NCBI GenBank assembly: GCA_016124805.1
Contig: WGND01000017.1
Coordinates: 1 to 37,177, forward strand
Source: Hyphomicrobiales bacterium
GTDB taxonomy: Bacteria > Pseudomonadota > Alphaproteobacteria > Parvibaculales > Parvibaculaceae
Direction of reading: 5' to 3'
Length of the DNA: 37,177 bases
The stretch's first letter is position 1. Each line of letters opens with the position of its first letter. Of the stretch, positions 1 through 7,966 are shown piece by piece. Below the pieces are notes generated by a model. The model was not told the origin of the DNA. It made no database searches and saw only the letters and a list, made by a program, of their open reading frames with translations. Both the position numbers and the translations under genes were made by a program.

Positions 1-141
1 CCCCGATTAATTCCGGGGTCTACTCACAAAAGCTGGGTCCCGGCACAAGGCCGGGATGACATCAGCGAACAATGCAGGCAAACAGCCCCAGCCCCACACC
101 CTCTCCCCCGTCATGGCCCGACTTGTTCGGGCCATCCACGT
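1..141. other. Host flanking DNA with REP-like dyads
   Basis: This stretch lies left of the prophage and I see no gene in it. It holds three dyads: CCCCG/CGGGG (1-5 with 14-18), TCCCGG/CCGGGA (38-43 with 51-56) and GGCCCGA/TCGGGCC (115-121 with 127-133). The last two resemble dispersed intergenic repeats common in alphaproteobacterial genomes; that is recognition from memory, not a search. The prophage sits three bases after the third dyad. Joining position 141 to 37042 restores a continuous intergenic sequence. Confidence 0.6.
137..141. repeat. 5-bp target-site duplication, left copy (CACGT)
   Basis: CACGT directly precedes the terminal TGT of the element and recurs at 37037-37041 directly after the terminal ACA. 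Mu-family transposases generate 5-bp duplications, so the length fits. Confidence 0.85.
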
Positions 142-154
142 TGTAGCGCGGCAT

Positions 155-213
155 TTGCTTCCGGAGTCGTCGCCACTAGGTTTCGGAGCATGTGACTTTT
201 AGCGGAATCACCC
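155..213 (+). promoter_or_regulatory. Candidate transposase binding sites R1-R3 (phage right end)
   Basis: Three related sequences face inward from the terminus: R1 with TTCCGGAGT at 159-167, R2 with TTTCGGAGC at 181-189, and R3 with CGGAATCACCC at 203-213. The CGGA cores are spaced 22 and 19 bp apart. R1 shares TTCCGGAGT with a site at the other end, and R3 shares its whole 11-mer with another site there, in inverted orientation. Mu likewise has three transposase sites near each end. The role as MuA-type binding sites is inferred from position and symmetry. Confidence 0.6.
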
Positions 214-274
214 TTTAGCGCGCCGGTTTCTCATAGCCGTCTCGAAGCGCTCTAAGAGTGCCCTCAGAGGCCTC

Positions 275-718
275 TCAGGGTGTCAGCGCCTTAACGTAGA
301 AATATGAGACCCTGCCGCCTTCACCGGCGTAGGCGGCGACCTCCCGAAGCCCCGAAAGACCCTCCCACCGCATCTGATCGCCAGTATCGACATCGGGGTC
401 AACGGCATTGGGTAAGCCAAGCTGGCTCAGGCTGGCCCGCGTCATCATTGCCGTGGACGGGTAGATCGTGAACCAGTCCGCTGCCCCGGCGATGAAAACG
501 ACCTCCACAGCCCCTTCCATATATGTACAGCGCAACCCGTATTTGCCCTCGTCGCAGCTCTCAGGCGCGCCCAGGGTCGCCCTCAAAACGGCGGTTGAGC
601 CGCCCGCAAGGCTGGCCACCGGGATCACCTTGTCGGTCGTTGCCAACACGATGCTGCTGGCTATGGCGCTGACGGGGCTGAGAAGCAGAATGATGAGCGC
701 GACGGCGAAACGGGTCAT
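275..718 (-). CDS. Predicted secreted protein of the accessory end region
   Basis: This 147-residue protein starts with a clear Sec signal peptide: MTR, a hydrophobic stretch at residues 4-18, then an AxA-type cleavage region near AIASS (18-22). It is therefore likely to be periplasmic. The mature part has two cysteines nine residues apart (CDEGKYGLRC) that could form a disulphide. The segment TAVLRATLGAPES followed by beta-rich sequence is loosely like SmpA/BamE or BLIP-like folds, but I cannot assign a family. The start overlaps the stop of the upstream 82-residue gene by ATGA. It is the last gene before the phage right end, a place where Mu-like phages carry host-modifying cargo. A role in envelope modification or superinfection exclusion is only a guess. 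Confidence 0.7.
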   Translation of the reverse strand: MTRFAVALIILLLSPVSAIASSIVLATTDKVIPVASLAGGSTAVLRATLGAPESCDEGKYGLRCTYMEGAVEVVFIAGAADWFTIYPSTAMMTRASLSQLGLPNAVDPDVDTGDQMRWEGLSGLREVAAYAGEGGRVSYFYVKALTP

Positions 719-963
719 AGCGGGCTCCTTGGGTCAATCGGGCTGTATTCGGGCAGGGTCGTTGAAGGAGCCACAGCAGGCGGCTTTACACGCTGAAGCT
801 CAAACCCACATTGCTTGAAATGGGCGAGGAGGCCCCGCGCAACACGCGTCGCCGCCTGCCCATCGGTCGGGTGCTTTTTTGCCAGCTCAGCCAGCTCCCG
901 CTTGTGACGGCTCAAGGCGAACGCGATCATGCTATCGAAATCGGCCTCACGCTCTGTGCTCAT
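715..963 (-). CDS. Small hypothetical protein
   Basis: The 82-residue product is charged and mostly helical in its first 45 residues (SRHKRELAELAKKHP), with a proline-rich tail. It has no signal peptide or membrane segment. I do not recognise a family. It lies 33 bp after the primase-polymerase gene and overlaps the secreted protein gene by ATGA. That spacing suggests one transcript for methylase, primase-polymerase, this gene and the secreted protein. Confidence 0.6.
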   Translation of the reverse strand: MSTEREADFDSMIAFALSRHKRELAELAKKHPTDGQAATRVARGLLAHFKQCGFELQRVKPPAVAPSTTLPEYSPIDPRSPL

Positions 964-996
964 GTTTCTGGCAGCTCCTATCGGTTTTGAGCAAGC

Positions 997-1830
997 CTAG
1001 CGGCCCTGACGCGGTTGGGAAAGCCCTGCCGCAAAGCCCGACCGGATCGTCGGTTCCGATTCACCTGCCGTCAAACCAATTGCGAGCGCCGCCGCCAGCA
1101 AGCGCGACGCCGCCGCGTCCTCACTGATGCAGTCCTGAGCGGCGAACTGACCGAAGACGAAGGCGGCTTTGTTGAGCGCGTAATTGCGGGTGCCTGGCCG
1201 CGCTCGTCGCAGCTCAGCTTCCTCCATATCGATAATGGTGTGCGGCTTTGCCGGTGCCGATAATTGCCGGACCTGAGGCCGTGGCAGCTTCTCGGCTGAG
1301 GCTTTCATCTTCAGCCAGTATGGCATCGGCGCGGGTGTCACCAGCCCGTCTAGGCAGAACCGAGAGGGCGAGTTGACCCACTCGTAACGCCGCCCGGACT
1401 TGTGCATGGATGGCGGCGCTATGATTGACCCGCCCGCGCTTCGAATGTCGAGGCCTGGCGCAATGTGCCCGGCCCGGTTTTTCAACGTCACGTCGGGCTG
1501 GATGAAATAATAGTGGCGGCCACCGCTAGGTGTCGCCACTTCAATGGTGTCGCCGAAGGGTTCAAAGCCGCTGGCGAAGATCTGGCGCAGGCTCTCCACG
1601 CCAGCCGGGAAGTCGACATCGAGGACCGCGATCCCGTTTGCACCGCCACAGGCCAGCCCGACATTTGCCCAGGGAAAGGCCTCTGCCCATTCTTCAATCT
1701 GGTCAGGCATCGTGCTGGCCGCATGGCAGCCGCCCTTGATCAACGGCATCTTGTTGCGGGAAACCGGAAAGATTGCCCAGCCCCACTCCTCCAGAAAGGG
1801 CTTTGCCATTTCGGCAAAGGTGAAACTCAT
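997..1830 (-). CDS. Stand-alone primase-polymerase (Prim-Pol, AEP superfamily)
   Basis: The 277-residue protein matches the bifunctional DNA primase/polymerase N-terminal domain of plasmids and phages, which belongs to the archaeo-eukaryotic primase superfamily and makes primers and extends them on single-stranded DNA. The family motifs are present: an N-terminal GWAIFPV segment (17-23), the catalytic pair in VLDVDFP (D71, D73), TPSGGRHYYF (100-109, with H106), the third acidic residue in GLDIR (D128), and a following GGSIIAPPS (133-141). The active site therefore looks complete. The usual C-terminal helicase (D5/VirE or RepA type) is absent, and only about 125 residues without recognisable motif follow. 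The start overlaps the methylase stop by ATGA. Mu-like phages normally rely on host priming, so a primase gene downstream of the tail genes is unexpected. Confidence 0.85.
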   Translation of the reverse strand: MSFTFAEMAKPFLEEWGWAIFPVSRNKMPLIKGGCHAASTMPDQIEEWAEAFPWANVGLACGGANGIAVLDVDFPAGVESLRQIFASGFEPFGDTIEVATPSGGRHYYFIQPDVTLKNRAGHIAPGLDIRSAGGSIIAPPSMHKSGRRYEWVNSPSRFCLDGLVTPAPMPYWLKMKASAEKLPRPQVRQLSAPAKPHTIIDMEEAELRRARPGTRNYALNKAAFVFGQFAAQDCISEDAAASRLLAAALAIGLTAGESEPTIRSGFAAGLSQPRQGR

Positions 1831-2651
1831 CTGCCACCACCCGTTATAATCAGCTCGCCTGTTGGCTTCGTGAGCTTGCCGCCTCCCACGGAGTAGCGAG
1901 TTTCGACCGACTTGATCCTGAAGCCCTTGAAGACCTCACGCGCACCTGGTGTGTCGTTGATCGACAAAATGAACCGCCCAGCTATCCCCCGAAGCTGATC
2001 GGCCAGCAGGGCGAAGTCATCGCGGTTGAACATCTCCTTGCCGTAATAGCCCTCTGAGCCCCAATAAGGCGGGTCCAGATAGAGAAGCGTGGCTGGTTTG
2101 TCATAGCGCTTGATAAACTCGCGATAGGGAAGGCATTCAATCACCACACCCGCCAGTCGCTCATGCAGAGCTTCAAGGCGCGGCACCAGCGTGTTGAGAT
2201 TGAAGCTGGCATCTCGCGCCGTTTGCGTGCCAAAGGTTCGGCCAGCCACCTTGCCGCCATAGGACAGCCGCTGCAGATAGAGGAAACGCGCCGACCGTTC
2301 CAGATCGGTCAAGGTCTCGGGTGGTGTGGCGCAGAGCCGTTCGAAGGCGGTGCGGCTTGTGATCTGGAATTTCAGGGTCTCGATGAATTGCGGATAATGA
2401 CGCTGGAGGATTCGAAAAAAGATGGCCACATCATGCGAAAAATCATTGATGACCTCAGCTCTCGGCACCCTTTCCCGCCGCAGGAAGACGCCGCCCATCC
2501 CGCAAAACGGCTCTGCGTAAGTGTCGTGAGGCGTGGCCTCGATGAGCTTGACCAGACGGCTGGCAAGTAACCTTTTGCCCCCGACATAGGCCGAAGCAGG
2601 CGACACGGGCTTGACGGACCGCGAAGGACGACTTTTAGGCATGGACTCCAT
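1827..2651 (-). CDS. DNA adenine methylase, D12 class (Dam-like)
   Basis: This 274-residue enzyme should transfer a methyl group from S-adenosylmethionine to N6 of adenine. AYVGGKRLLASRL (21-33) and FCGMGG (49-54) form the SAM-binding motif I, and DPPY (193-196) is the catalytic motif IV in the alpha-class order of D12 enzymes. Length is normal for Dam (about 270). The target site cannot be read from sequence; GATC is the family default. A second ATG at 2642 is a possible start, but neither start has a well-spaced ribosome site. The gene sits where Mu carries mom, a DNA modification gene, so protection from host restriction is the likely role. It is translationally coupled to the primase-polymerase gene. 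Confidence 0.9.
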   Translation of the reverse strand: MESMPKSRPSRSVKPVSPASAYVGGKRLLASRLVKLIEATPHDTYAEPFCGMGGVFLRRERVPRAEVINDFSHDVAIFFRILQRHYPQFIETLKFQITSRTAFERLCATPPETLTDLERSARFLYLQRLSYGGKVAGRTFGTQTARDASFNLNTLVPRLEALHERLAGVVIECLPYREFIKRYDKPATLLYLDPPYWGSEGYYGKEMFNRDDFALLADQLRGIAGRFILSINDTPGAREVFKGFRIKSVETRYSVGGGKLTKPTGELIITGGGR

Positions 2652-2801
2652 GAATTCTACCGTGCATGAGTCCCACCGTCAGGCCGGACCTGACAGGCGG
2701 GAGTGGAAGCAAGACCTAGGCTTGCGGACATGCGCGGTCTCTGCCGCGTGGCTCTGGCGTTGGCGCGCCATCCCCCGCCGATTTCCGGCGGCGGTCTCAA
2801 A
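2652..2801 (-). promoter_or_regulatory. Leader upstream of the methylase gene with two dyads
   Basis: This gap between the fibre-assembly gene and the methylase contains two perfect 6-bp dyads: CCGCCG/CGGCGG (2775-2780 with 2789-2794) and GTCAGG/CCTGAC (2678-2683 with 2689-2694). Neither is followed by a T run on the minus strand. It corresponds in place to the Mu mom promoter region, so separate control of the accessory block is possible. I could not identify a convincing -10/-35 pair. Confidence 0.35.
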
Positions 2802-3407
2802 TCATTCGGGCGGCGTCGGCCAGTTAATCGAGGCTGGATAGCCCGGCTGCGTGGTCACATCCGCCAGCGCCTGCACATAGGCATCAAGTTCGGTGATGTC
2901 GTCGCTCGAAGCGAGCCCGAGACGGTTCTGGCGGGCGTAACGCTCATAGCGCCACTGGATGTCATCGATCAACCGATCCCGTTTCCTGCGGGCGGCGACG
3001 TCAAGTTCCTCATTCGTCAAGGGCGGCGGCTCGGCGGCGACCGGATAGCCCTTCTTGTTGGCAACAATAATCTTGCCGGACGCCTGAGCAATCATGAGGG
3101 CCTTGTGCTCGGCTGCCGGAACTTCCACACCGTCTTCAGGCAACCTGCAATCCGGGTTGTCGACCTCAATCATGTCCGGCTCTGCGGCAGGGTCAGGCAC
3201 CTTAATCATGGGACAAACCCAATCAGGGTCCGGCATCTCAACTGCACCGTCGTTGAAGGACACCATCGGATGGATTGCCGCCTCATCCGGCACCTCGATT
3301 TCAGGACAAACCCATGCAGGGTCCTGCACGATCAGCTTGCGCGGCCCAAAGCTCAAATCGTCAAAAAAGCCGCGTTGTGATGCGCTGTAATAAAATTTCG
3401 GTGTCAT
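2802..3407 (-). CDS. Tail fibre assembly protein (Tfa-like)
   Basis: The 201-residue product begins FYYSASQRGFF, an N-terminus typical of tail fibre assembly proteins. It ends with a helical region with RKRDRLIDDIQWRYER and a final QPGYPASINWPTPPE, as in the C-terminal domain of Tfa/gpG-type chaperones. Such proteins help the fibre fold or cap its tip. Between the two lies an odd repeated segment: DPAWVCPEIEVPDEA (29-43) and DPDWVCPMIKVPDPA (60-74), with a degenerate third copy around NPDCRLPEDGVEVPAA. It overlaps the fibre gene by ATGA, as expected for a fibre/chaperone pair. Confidence 0.8.
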   Translation of the reverse strand: MTPKFYYSASQRGFFDDLSFGPRKLIVQDPAWVCPEIEVPDEAAIHPMVSFNDGAVEMPDPDWVCPMIKVPDPAAEPDMIEVDNPDCRLPEDGVEVPAAEHKALMIAQASGKIIVANKKGYPVAAEPPPLTNEELDVAARRKRDRLIDDIQWRYERYARQNRLGLASSDDITELDAYVQALADVTTQPGYPASINWPTPPE

Positions 3408-4129
3408 TGACCTGTCGCCTCCCAGTTAACGCCGTCCACGTCGCGCAGAATTTTGATTGTGGTCAAAGATGCGCCGTCCTTTGCACCACCAGCTGAGTCA
3501 TTGTCTATATTCGTGATGCCGTCGCGCGAGGTGTAAACCGCGTAGACTTCGGTGGTGAAGGCAATCGGAAGCGTGATCGTCTGGACGCCCGTCGTCCCGG
3601 ATGGCACATAGCCCCATTGCCGGATTTTACCACCCGGCATTCTTTCATATCCCGTGACACCATAAGAGTGGGCGAACATGTAGCCAAGGTTTGAGGCCGT
3701 CACGGCGCGGGTGGCATCCGTCATGGCATCCGCTTCGGTATCCGTCGTGAATTCCGCCAGGCCACGCCGCGCTGTCGTGGCCGTCAAAGATGCAAGCCCG
3801 GCAGATGTGACGGCGGCAAGGTCGTCAACACCGGCGATGACCAGCGCACTGGTCGCAAGCTTCACAATCCCCTTGACGGTGGCGGAGGCGTCGTCAGGCA
3901 ACGTAATGCCAGCGGCGATCTGCGCGGCAACATAGGCAACGATCTGCTCGCCTAGCTGGTCCCAGGCTTCATTGCTTGGGGCGCCACCCAGCATCGTGAT
4001 GGCGTTCACGATCTCCGTCATCACGGCGTCGAAGCCGAGGGCGTTGGGATAAGACCCCTCTTCAGTCGGTGTGCCGTTGCGATAAGCCTCCCCCGGCGCA
4101 GCGGCGTTCAACGCATCATATCTATCCAT
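3404..4129 (-). CDS. Tail fibre / receptor-binding protein
   Basis: I place the start at the ATG encoding MDRYDALN, which overlaps the end of the gp48 gene by 8 bp. The product is 241 residues. The N-terminal part (to about residue 60) has the short attachment sequence seen after DUF2313 proteins. The middle is rich in A, T and V, typical of fibre shafts. The end GYERMPGGKIRQWGY (about 162-176) plus a beta-rich tail resembles the gp53-like C-terminal tip domain of small fibres. It probably binds the host surface at the baseplate. At this size it is much shorter than Mu gp49 (S), and there is no invertible alternate fibre cassette here. Confidence 0.82.
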   Translation of the reverse strand: MDRYDALNAAAPGEAYRNGTPTEEGSYPNALGFDAVMTEIVNAITMLGGAPSNEAWDQLGEQIVAYVAAQIAAGITLPDDASATVKGIVKLATSALVIAGVDDLAAVTSAGLASLTATTARRGLAEFTTDTEADAMTDATRAVTASNLGYMFAHSYGVTGYERMPGGKIRQWGYVPSGTTGVQTITLPIAFTTEVYAVYTSRDGITNIDNDSAGGAKDGASLTTIKILRDVDGVNWEATGQ

Positions 4130-4733
4130 GGTCAGGCTCCTGATAGGCAAATTGAAGAGTGACGTGGCTGTGAACCACGGTGTTAAGTCGGCACTCAAGG
4201 TCTTCGGCCCGCGCGATGCGAACCATCGGGTCACCAAAGGCCGAAAGGCCGAATTCGAAGGGCGTGAGGCGGGGGCCTGGTACTGACACCCGCATGCGCG
4301 AACGGATCGATGCCGGTCCACATTCCTGGCCGCCACCAAAATAGGAGCGGCCAAATTCGAACGGACGGAACTTTTCAATCAAGACTTCATAGCCGAGCTT
4401 GTTCGCAAGCCGCTGATAGCGGTCCGGGCAGGACCCGCCGATATCTGTCAGCCGGGCCTCGAGCGCCTGAAGTCGCTCGCGACGTGTTTGGGCCAGCGGG
4501 TTGCAGGGGTCAGGCAGGCCTGCGAAGTCTTCCCAGGCGGGCAGCAGCTCGTCGGTTGTGTTGGGCAAGGCTTCAAGCAATAGCTTTTCAACCCGCGCGT
4601 GGATGCGCGAAAACTCCATGCCGAGCGCTTCACCGAGACGTCGCAGAACACTTGTCGTCGCGCGCGTCCAGGCCCGTCCTCGCGGCATAAGCTGCAGCCA
4701 TTGCGTGGCGTATTGTCCAGACCGTTCTGCCAT
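4122..4733 (-). CDS. Baseplate protein gp48 family (DUF2313)
   Basis: The ATG encoding MAERSGQYA shares one base with the stop of the gp47 gene (TGATG), giving 203 residues. The opening segment YATQWLQLMPRGRAWTR followed by LEALPNTTDELLPAWEDFAGLPDPC is diagnostic of DUF2313, the Mu gp48 / P2 gpI-like baseplate wedge family. It links the baseplate periphery to the fibre. The order gp46-gp47-gp48-fibre-Tfa is that of Mu. Confidence 0.92.
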   Translation of the reverse strand: MAERSGQYATQWLQLMPRGRAWTRATTSVLRRLGEALGMEFSRIHARVEKLLLEALPNTTDELLPAWEDFAGLPDPCNPLAQTRRERLQALEARLTDIGGSCPDRYQRLANKLGYEVLIEKFRPFEFGRSYFGGGQECGPASIRSRMRVSVPGPRLTPFEFGLSAFGDPMVRIARAEDLECRLNTVVHSHVTLQFAYQEPDHG

Positions 4734-5797
4734 CAGGCCCCCCATGTCACGTCACCCAAAACGGGCATATGACCGGCGGCGGCCGTAATTGTTTCTGCAG
4801 GTGAATTCAGCGTGTGATAGTCCTCGCCAGCGGCGATGGAGATGGCCTCCCCAATCCGGCTCAGCCGCAATGTGCCACCCGGCTTGGCGTCACGGCGCAG
4901 GAAGTCCTTCAACTCGGCAATCACCGCCGCCCGGATGCTTTCCGTATCCGGTGTGAGCGTAATGTCCGGGTCGATAGGGTCTGGCACCGGCGCAAAGGCG
5001 ATGATGTCTGCCGTAGAAGGGCCTCGGGACGGCGCTTCGAGATAGGCCTGCATGTCGGCAACATCTTGCTCCGTCGGAATGATGTCTGCACGGTCGTCAT
5101 AGACGAAGGCAATGCCAACAGTTCCCGCTCCAAGCCAGGCGCGATAAATCCATGCGCGCGTCACACCTGGCCGTTCCAGCGCCCAGCGTTCATAGTCATG
5201 GTCGGCACCGCCTTCGGGCGGGTTCTGAACGCGCTGCAAGAGCCGCGTGAGAAGGCTCTCAGGCGTCTCGTCATCGGCACCACCTGATAGAGTGCCCGCC
5301 CCGACCGTTGCTGTGCCCTGCACACCGGCAATCGGCGAGACCAGGCTAAGCGTAGCGGCGGCTGCTGTGTTGCCATCAGCACCAGCCTCAGAGGCCGTCA
5401 CAGCAATGGTAGCCGTACCGCCTGCAATCACGCCGTCTTCATCAGTTGTGAATTCCACGCCATCGGCGCGCTGCAGAAGCGTGCCGCTGGCGATGGGGCT
5501 GCCATCGGTGCCTGTAAATACGGCAGCACCATGGGCCTTGGCCCGCGCCTTCCAAACCACACCCCAAAAAGAAGCCCACAACTTCAGATAGGTCAGATTG
5601 GCTGTTGTGGGAATAATCTGTTTGGCCGCGAAAGCGATAAAGCCATAGAGGCCATGGGCGATGCCCGCCATGACGCGCGCCAAGGCGATGAGCACCATTC
5701 GCCGGAGACGGCTTGAGCCGCTCGGAAACTTGGCCGTGATGTCGGCTTCGATGCGCGCAACGAGTTCGCTGTAAGTAGGTCTGGAAAAGTCATCCAT
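4733..5797 (-). CDS. Baseplate J-like protein (Mu gp47)
   Basis: The 354-residue protein starts MDDFSRPTYSELVARIEAD, as baseplate J proteins do, and its ATG overlaps the gp46 stop (TGATG). A helical segment around ARVMAGIAHGLYGFIAFAAKQ is followed by TGTDGSPIASGTLLQRADGVEFTT and a GGADDETPESLLTRLL block, both hallmarks of the Baseplate_J family. It forms the wedge that builds the baseplate ring of the contractile tail. Confidence 0.95.
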   Translation of the reverse strand: MDDFSRPTYSELVARIEADITAKFPSGSSRLRRMVLIALARVMAGIAHGLYGFIAFAAKQIIPTTANLTYLKLWASFWGVVWKARAKAHGAAVFTGTDGSPIASGTLLQRADGVEFTTDEDGVIAGGTATIAVTASEAGADGNTAAAATLSLVSPIAGVQGTATVGAGTLSGGADDETPESLLTRLLQRVQNPPEGGADHDYERWALERPGVTRAWIYRAWLGAGTVGIAFVYDDRADIIPTEQDVADMQAYLEAPSRGPSTADIIAFAPVPDPIDPDITLTPDTESIRAAVIAELKDFLRRDAKPGGTLRLSRIGEAISIAAGEDYHTLNSPAETITAAAGHMPVLGDVTWGA

Positions 5798-6255
5798 CAG
5801 TTCGTTTCCTTCAGCGTTGCCTGCCATTCCACGTCAAACCGCGTGCCATCGATCTTCGTGATCCGTGCGCGCCAGGCGACGAGCCCGATGCCGACAAACT
5901 GGACCGTGACGTCGATTGCCTTGGCGACCTGGTCTTCAATCATCCAGGCAAGCGAGGCACTGATCATGTCGCGGGCGATCCGCCGGTTTTCTTCCGTCTG
6001 CTTGGCACGCGTCAGCAACCAGAGAAGCGACCCCGTGTTGTCGCCTTCCGTGACCGGCGCGATGGTGTCCCACCAGACACCGCGCGCGTCTTCGCCCGCT
6101 CGATTGAAGCGCTTGAGGTCGTCCTCGCTGGCTCGTGCATCTGTCAGCACCGAAATCAGGACCGCCGTGCGCAGGCCTTCATCCGTGATGAAATCGCCGT
6201 CGAATGCAATGTCGGCTGAAAGGCCATCCTGAAGGATCAATGCAAGATCGGTCAT
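5797..6255 (-). CDS. Baseplate wedge protein gp46 family
   Basis: The 152-residue product (MTDLALILQDGLSADIAFDGDFITDEGLRTAV...) matches the Mu gp46 family, related to the gp25-like wedge proteins. The motif ARGVWWDTIAP and the length are typical. It overlaps the spike gene by ATGA and the gp47 gene by one base, so translation of the baseplate set is likely coupled. Confidence 0.92.
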   Translation of the reverse strand: MTDLALILQDGLSADIAFDGDFITDEGLRTAVLISVLTDARASEDDLKRFNRAGEDARGVWWDTIAPVTEGDNTGSLLWLLTRAKQTEENRRIARDMISASLAWMIEDQVAKAIDVTVQFVGIGLVAWRARITKIDGTRFDVEWQATLKETN

Positions 6256-6842
6256 GCGACGGGACCTCCCGACGTGCCAGGCCCGTTTTCAACATTGGTG
6301 TGATGGTGGCCCGTCAAGCTGATATCACCGACGCTGACCTCTTCATCGGCAACAATTGACTGGTCAGCATGAAGATTGCCGTCAAGCTGTATGTCGCCCG
6401 TGAAACGCGCCTGCGCCGCGTCGACGGTGAGCAAGGGCGTCGTCACCGTTACCGCCAAAGGCGAGATGATCTCGATGCCGGTCTCACGCAGATAAACCAG
6501 CTGGCCGCGATTATCAAAAATGCAGACTTCCCCTGGCTTCAGTCCCTTGGGATTGAAACGGGCATCAGTGGTACCCAGCAGGAAGCTCTGATTGCGCGAA
6601 CCGAACAGCGCACCGATAAAGCCGGAAGCGCCGGGCAAGGGCACGGACCTGAAGCCATAATGCTGTGGATATTGAGCGCCGCCAAGAACCTCCCCCTTGA
6701 GGCCTTTGACCTGAACTGACTGGATTTCGCGGGACGCGTCGCTGAGCGCAATCGTGCAGCGCGTCATCATCATGCGGACACTCCGCGCCACTGGTGACAC
6801 CATTTTTTCGACGATGCGGCGAACTTCCGACTGGCGCATCAT
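6252..6842 (-). CDS. Baseplate spike protein gp45 (gpV-like)
   Basis: The 196-residue protein is the central membrane-piercing spike. An OB-fold-like N-terminal half (residues 35-120, with GFRSVPLPGASGFIGALFGSRNQSFLLG) precedes a beta-helix of alternating short strands (ITVTTPLL-type repeats, 125-175). The tip has GHHHTNVENGPGTSGG; this H-x-H motif binds an iron ion in characterised spikes of the P2 gpV type. It overlaps the hub gene by ATGA. Confidence 0.93.
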   Translation of the reverse strand: MMRQSEVRRIVEKMVSPVARSVRMMMTRCTIALSDASREIQSVQVKGLKGEVLGGAQYPQHYGFRSVPLPGASGFIGALFGSRNQSFLLGTTDARFNPKGLKPGEVCIFDNRGQLVYLRETGIEIISPLAVTVTTPLLTVDAAQARFTGDIQLDGNLHADQSIVADEEVSVGDISLTGHHHTNVENGPGTSGGPVA

Positions 6843-7966
6843 CGGCCCTCTTTCACAAGTTCGGAGCCGACATATTTTGGCGTGCCGATCAGCGCGTCGC
6901 TTGCACCGCCAGTGCCACCCTTTTTCTGGGTTTCATCGATGGCGACAAGGTTGAAGCTTTGCGGATCAGCAAGGCTCAAAACAGTAACTGTGCCCTCGTC
7001 CTCACTCAGCCGATGCCGGACGGTGGTGATCAGCATGTCCTGATCGACAAAGATCGTGGGCGCATGGACAGGAACAATGGTGTTTGGCGCCCAAAGTTTG
7101 CCCGTGCTGTTGCGCCACCCAGAGACCGTAATCTCCGCGCGACGCGACTGGCCTGCGCGAACACTGACTTCCCACAAGGCGCGTTCGTTCAGGGTCAGGC
7201 CGTCATTCTCATTGTCGGCTACAATAATGAGAGGACGATATCTTTTGACGGTCGGATCAGAGGCTGTGCCACTTGGCTCTGAAGCCTCGTCTGGCGTCAT
7301 GCCGTCAAGCTGCGGCTGCTGGCCTTTAACAGTCACTTGAGAATAGCGGTCTATCATCGAAAAGAAGCCGCTCGCCCTTTCGATATTCTCGCCTTCGATA
7401 AGCGGTGCATCGATGCGCGGGGCCTCTTTGCCAGAACGCATGAGAACAAGCCCGCCCTGGGCATCAGAGACTGGCAACAACGCGCGGGCCTTGCAGATGC
7501 GATCAATGGCTTCGAAAGCTGTCTCGCCTTCCTGCAACTTGAAGCTGGCAAAGGCCTTGCCGGTGTCAGCCGTCGCCGACACGTTGATGCTGAATTTCAC
7601 ACAAAGTGCAGAGACGATCTGCAAAGCAGTCCGATCGCGCCACTCGCCCGGCGAATGAACGGCAGAACAATCGACAAGGTCACCTGTCGCGTCGCGTCCG
7701 GTCGCCTGAATGCTGTGGGCGTCCGGGGCGATATCTGGATTGTGCGTGTCGAGATAGCCAGTAATGACAACATCATCACCAATCTTGACGCGACAGGCGT
7801 CGCCGTCAAAGAAGGGCGTGTTCGAAGCGCCAGGTCTTTGGGTGAGCTGCAAGTCAAAATCACCCGCGATGACTTCAATCGACCGTGTGATCGTCACATC
7901 CTGCCAGCCGCTGAATTCAAGGCCACCGACGCCAAGGCTGACTTTATTCTGCTGGCTGTCAGGCAT
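6839..7966 (-). CDS. Baseplate hub protein gpP (Mu gp44)
   Basis: I start at the ATG of MPDSQQNKVSLGVGG, which overlaps the end of the upstream gene by 8 bp, giving 375 residues. The sequence has the gpD/gp27-like hub pattern: FSGWQDVTITRSIEVIAGDF near the start, then GYLDTHNPDIAPDAHSIQATGRD, then KARALLPVSDAQGGLVLMRSG. It forms the hub between the tail tube and spike. Confidence 0.93.
   Translation of the reverse strand: MPDSQQNKVSLGVGGLEFSGWQDVTITRSIEVIAGDFDLQLTQRPGASNTPFFDGDACRVKIGDDVVITGYLDTHNPDIAPDAHSIQATGRDATGDLVDCSAVHSPGEWRDRTALQIVSALCVKFSINVSATADTGKAFASFKLQEGETAFEAIDRICKARALLPVSDAQGGLVLMRSGKEAPRIDAPLIEGENIERASGFFSMIDRYSQVTVKGQQPQLDGMTPDEASEPSGTASDPTVKRYRPLIIVADNENDGLTLNERALWEVSVRAGQSRRAEITVSGWRNSTGKLWAPNTIVPVHAPTIFVDQDMLITTVRHRLSEDEGTVTVLSLADPQSFNLVAIDETQKKGGTGGASDALIGTPKYVGSELVKEGR

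Noticed and set aside
468-818. Long open frames on the plus strand across 468-35949
   Set aside because: They lie antisense to recognisable minus-strand genes, show no family pattern and have the R/S/P-rich make-up of GC-rich shadow frames. The repressor is the only phage gene I accept on the plus strand.
3404-4129. Invertible fibre cassette as in Mu (gin/G segment)
   Set aside because: No invertase gene and no second fibre set or inverted crossover sites seen near the fibre genes.
6661-6670. DnaA-box-like TGTGGATAT, and TTATCCACC near 18210
   Set aside because: Both differ from the consensus box, occur singly and inside genes, so they do not support a phage origin bound by the DnaA-like protein.
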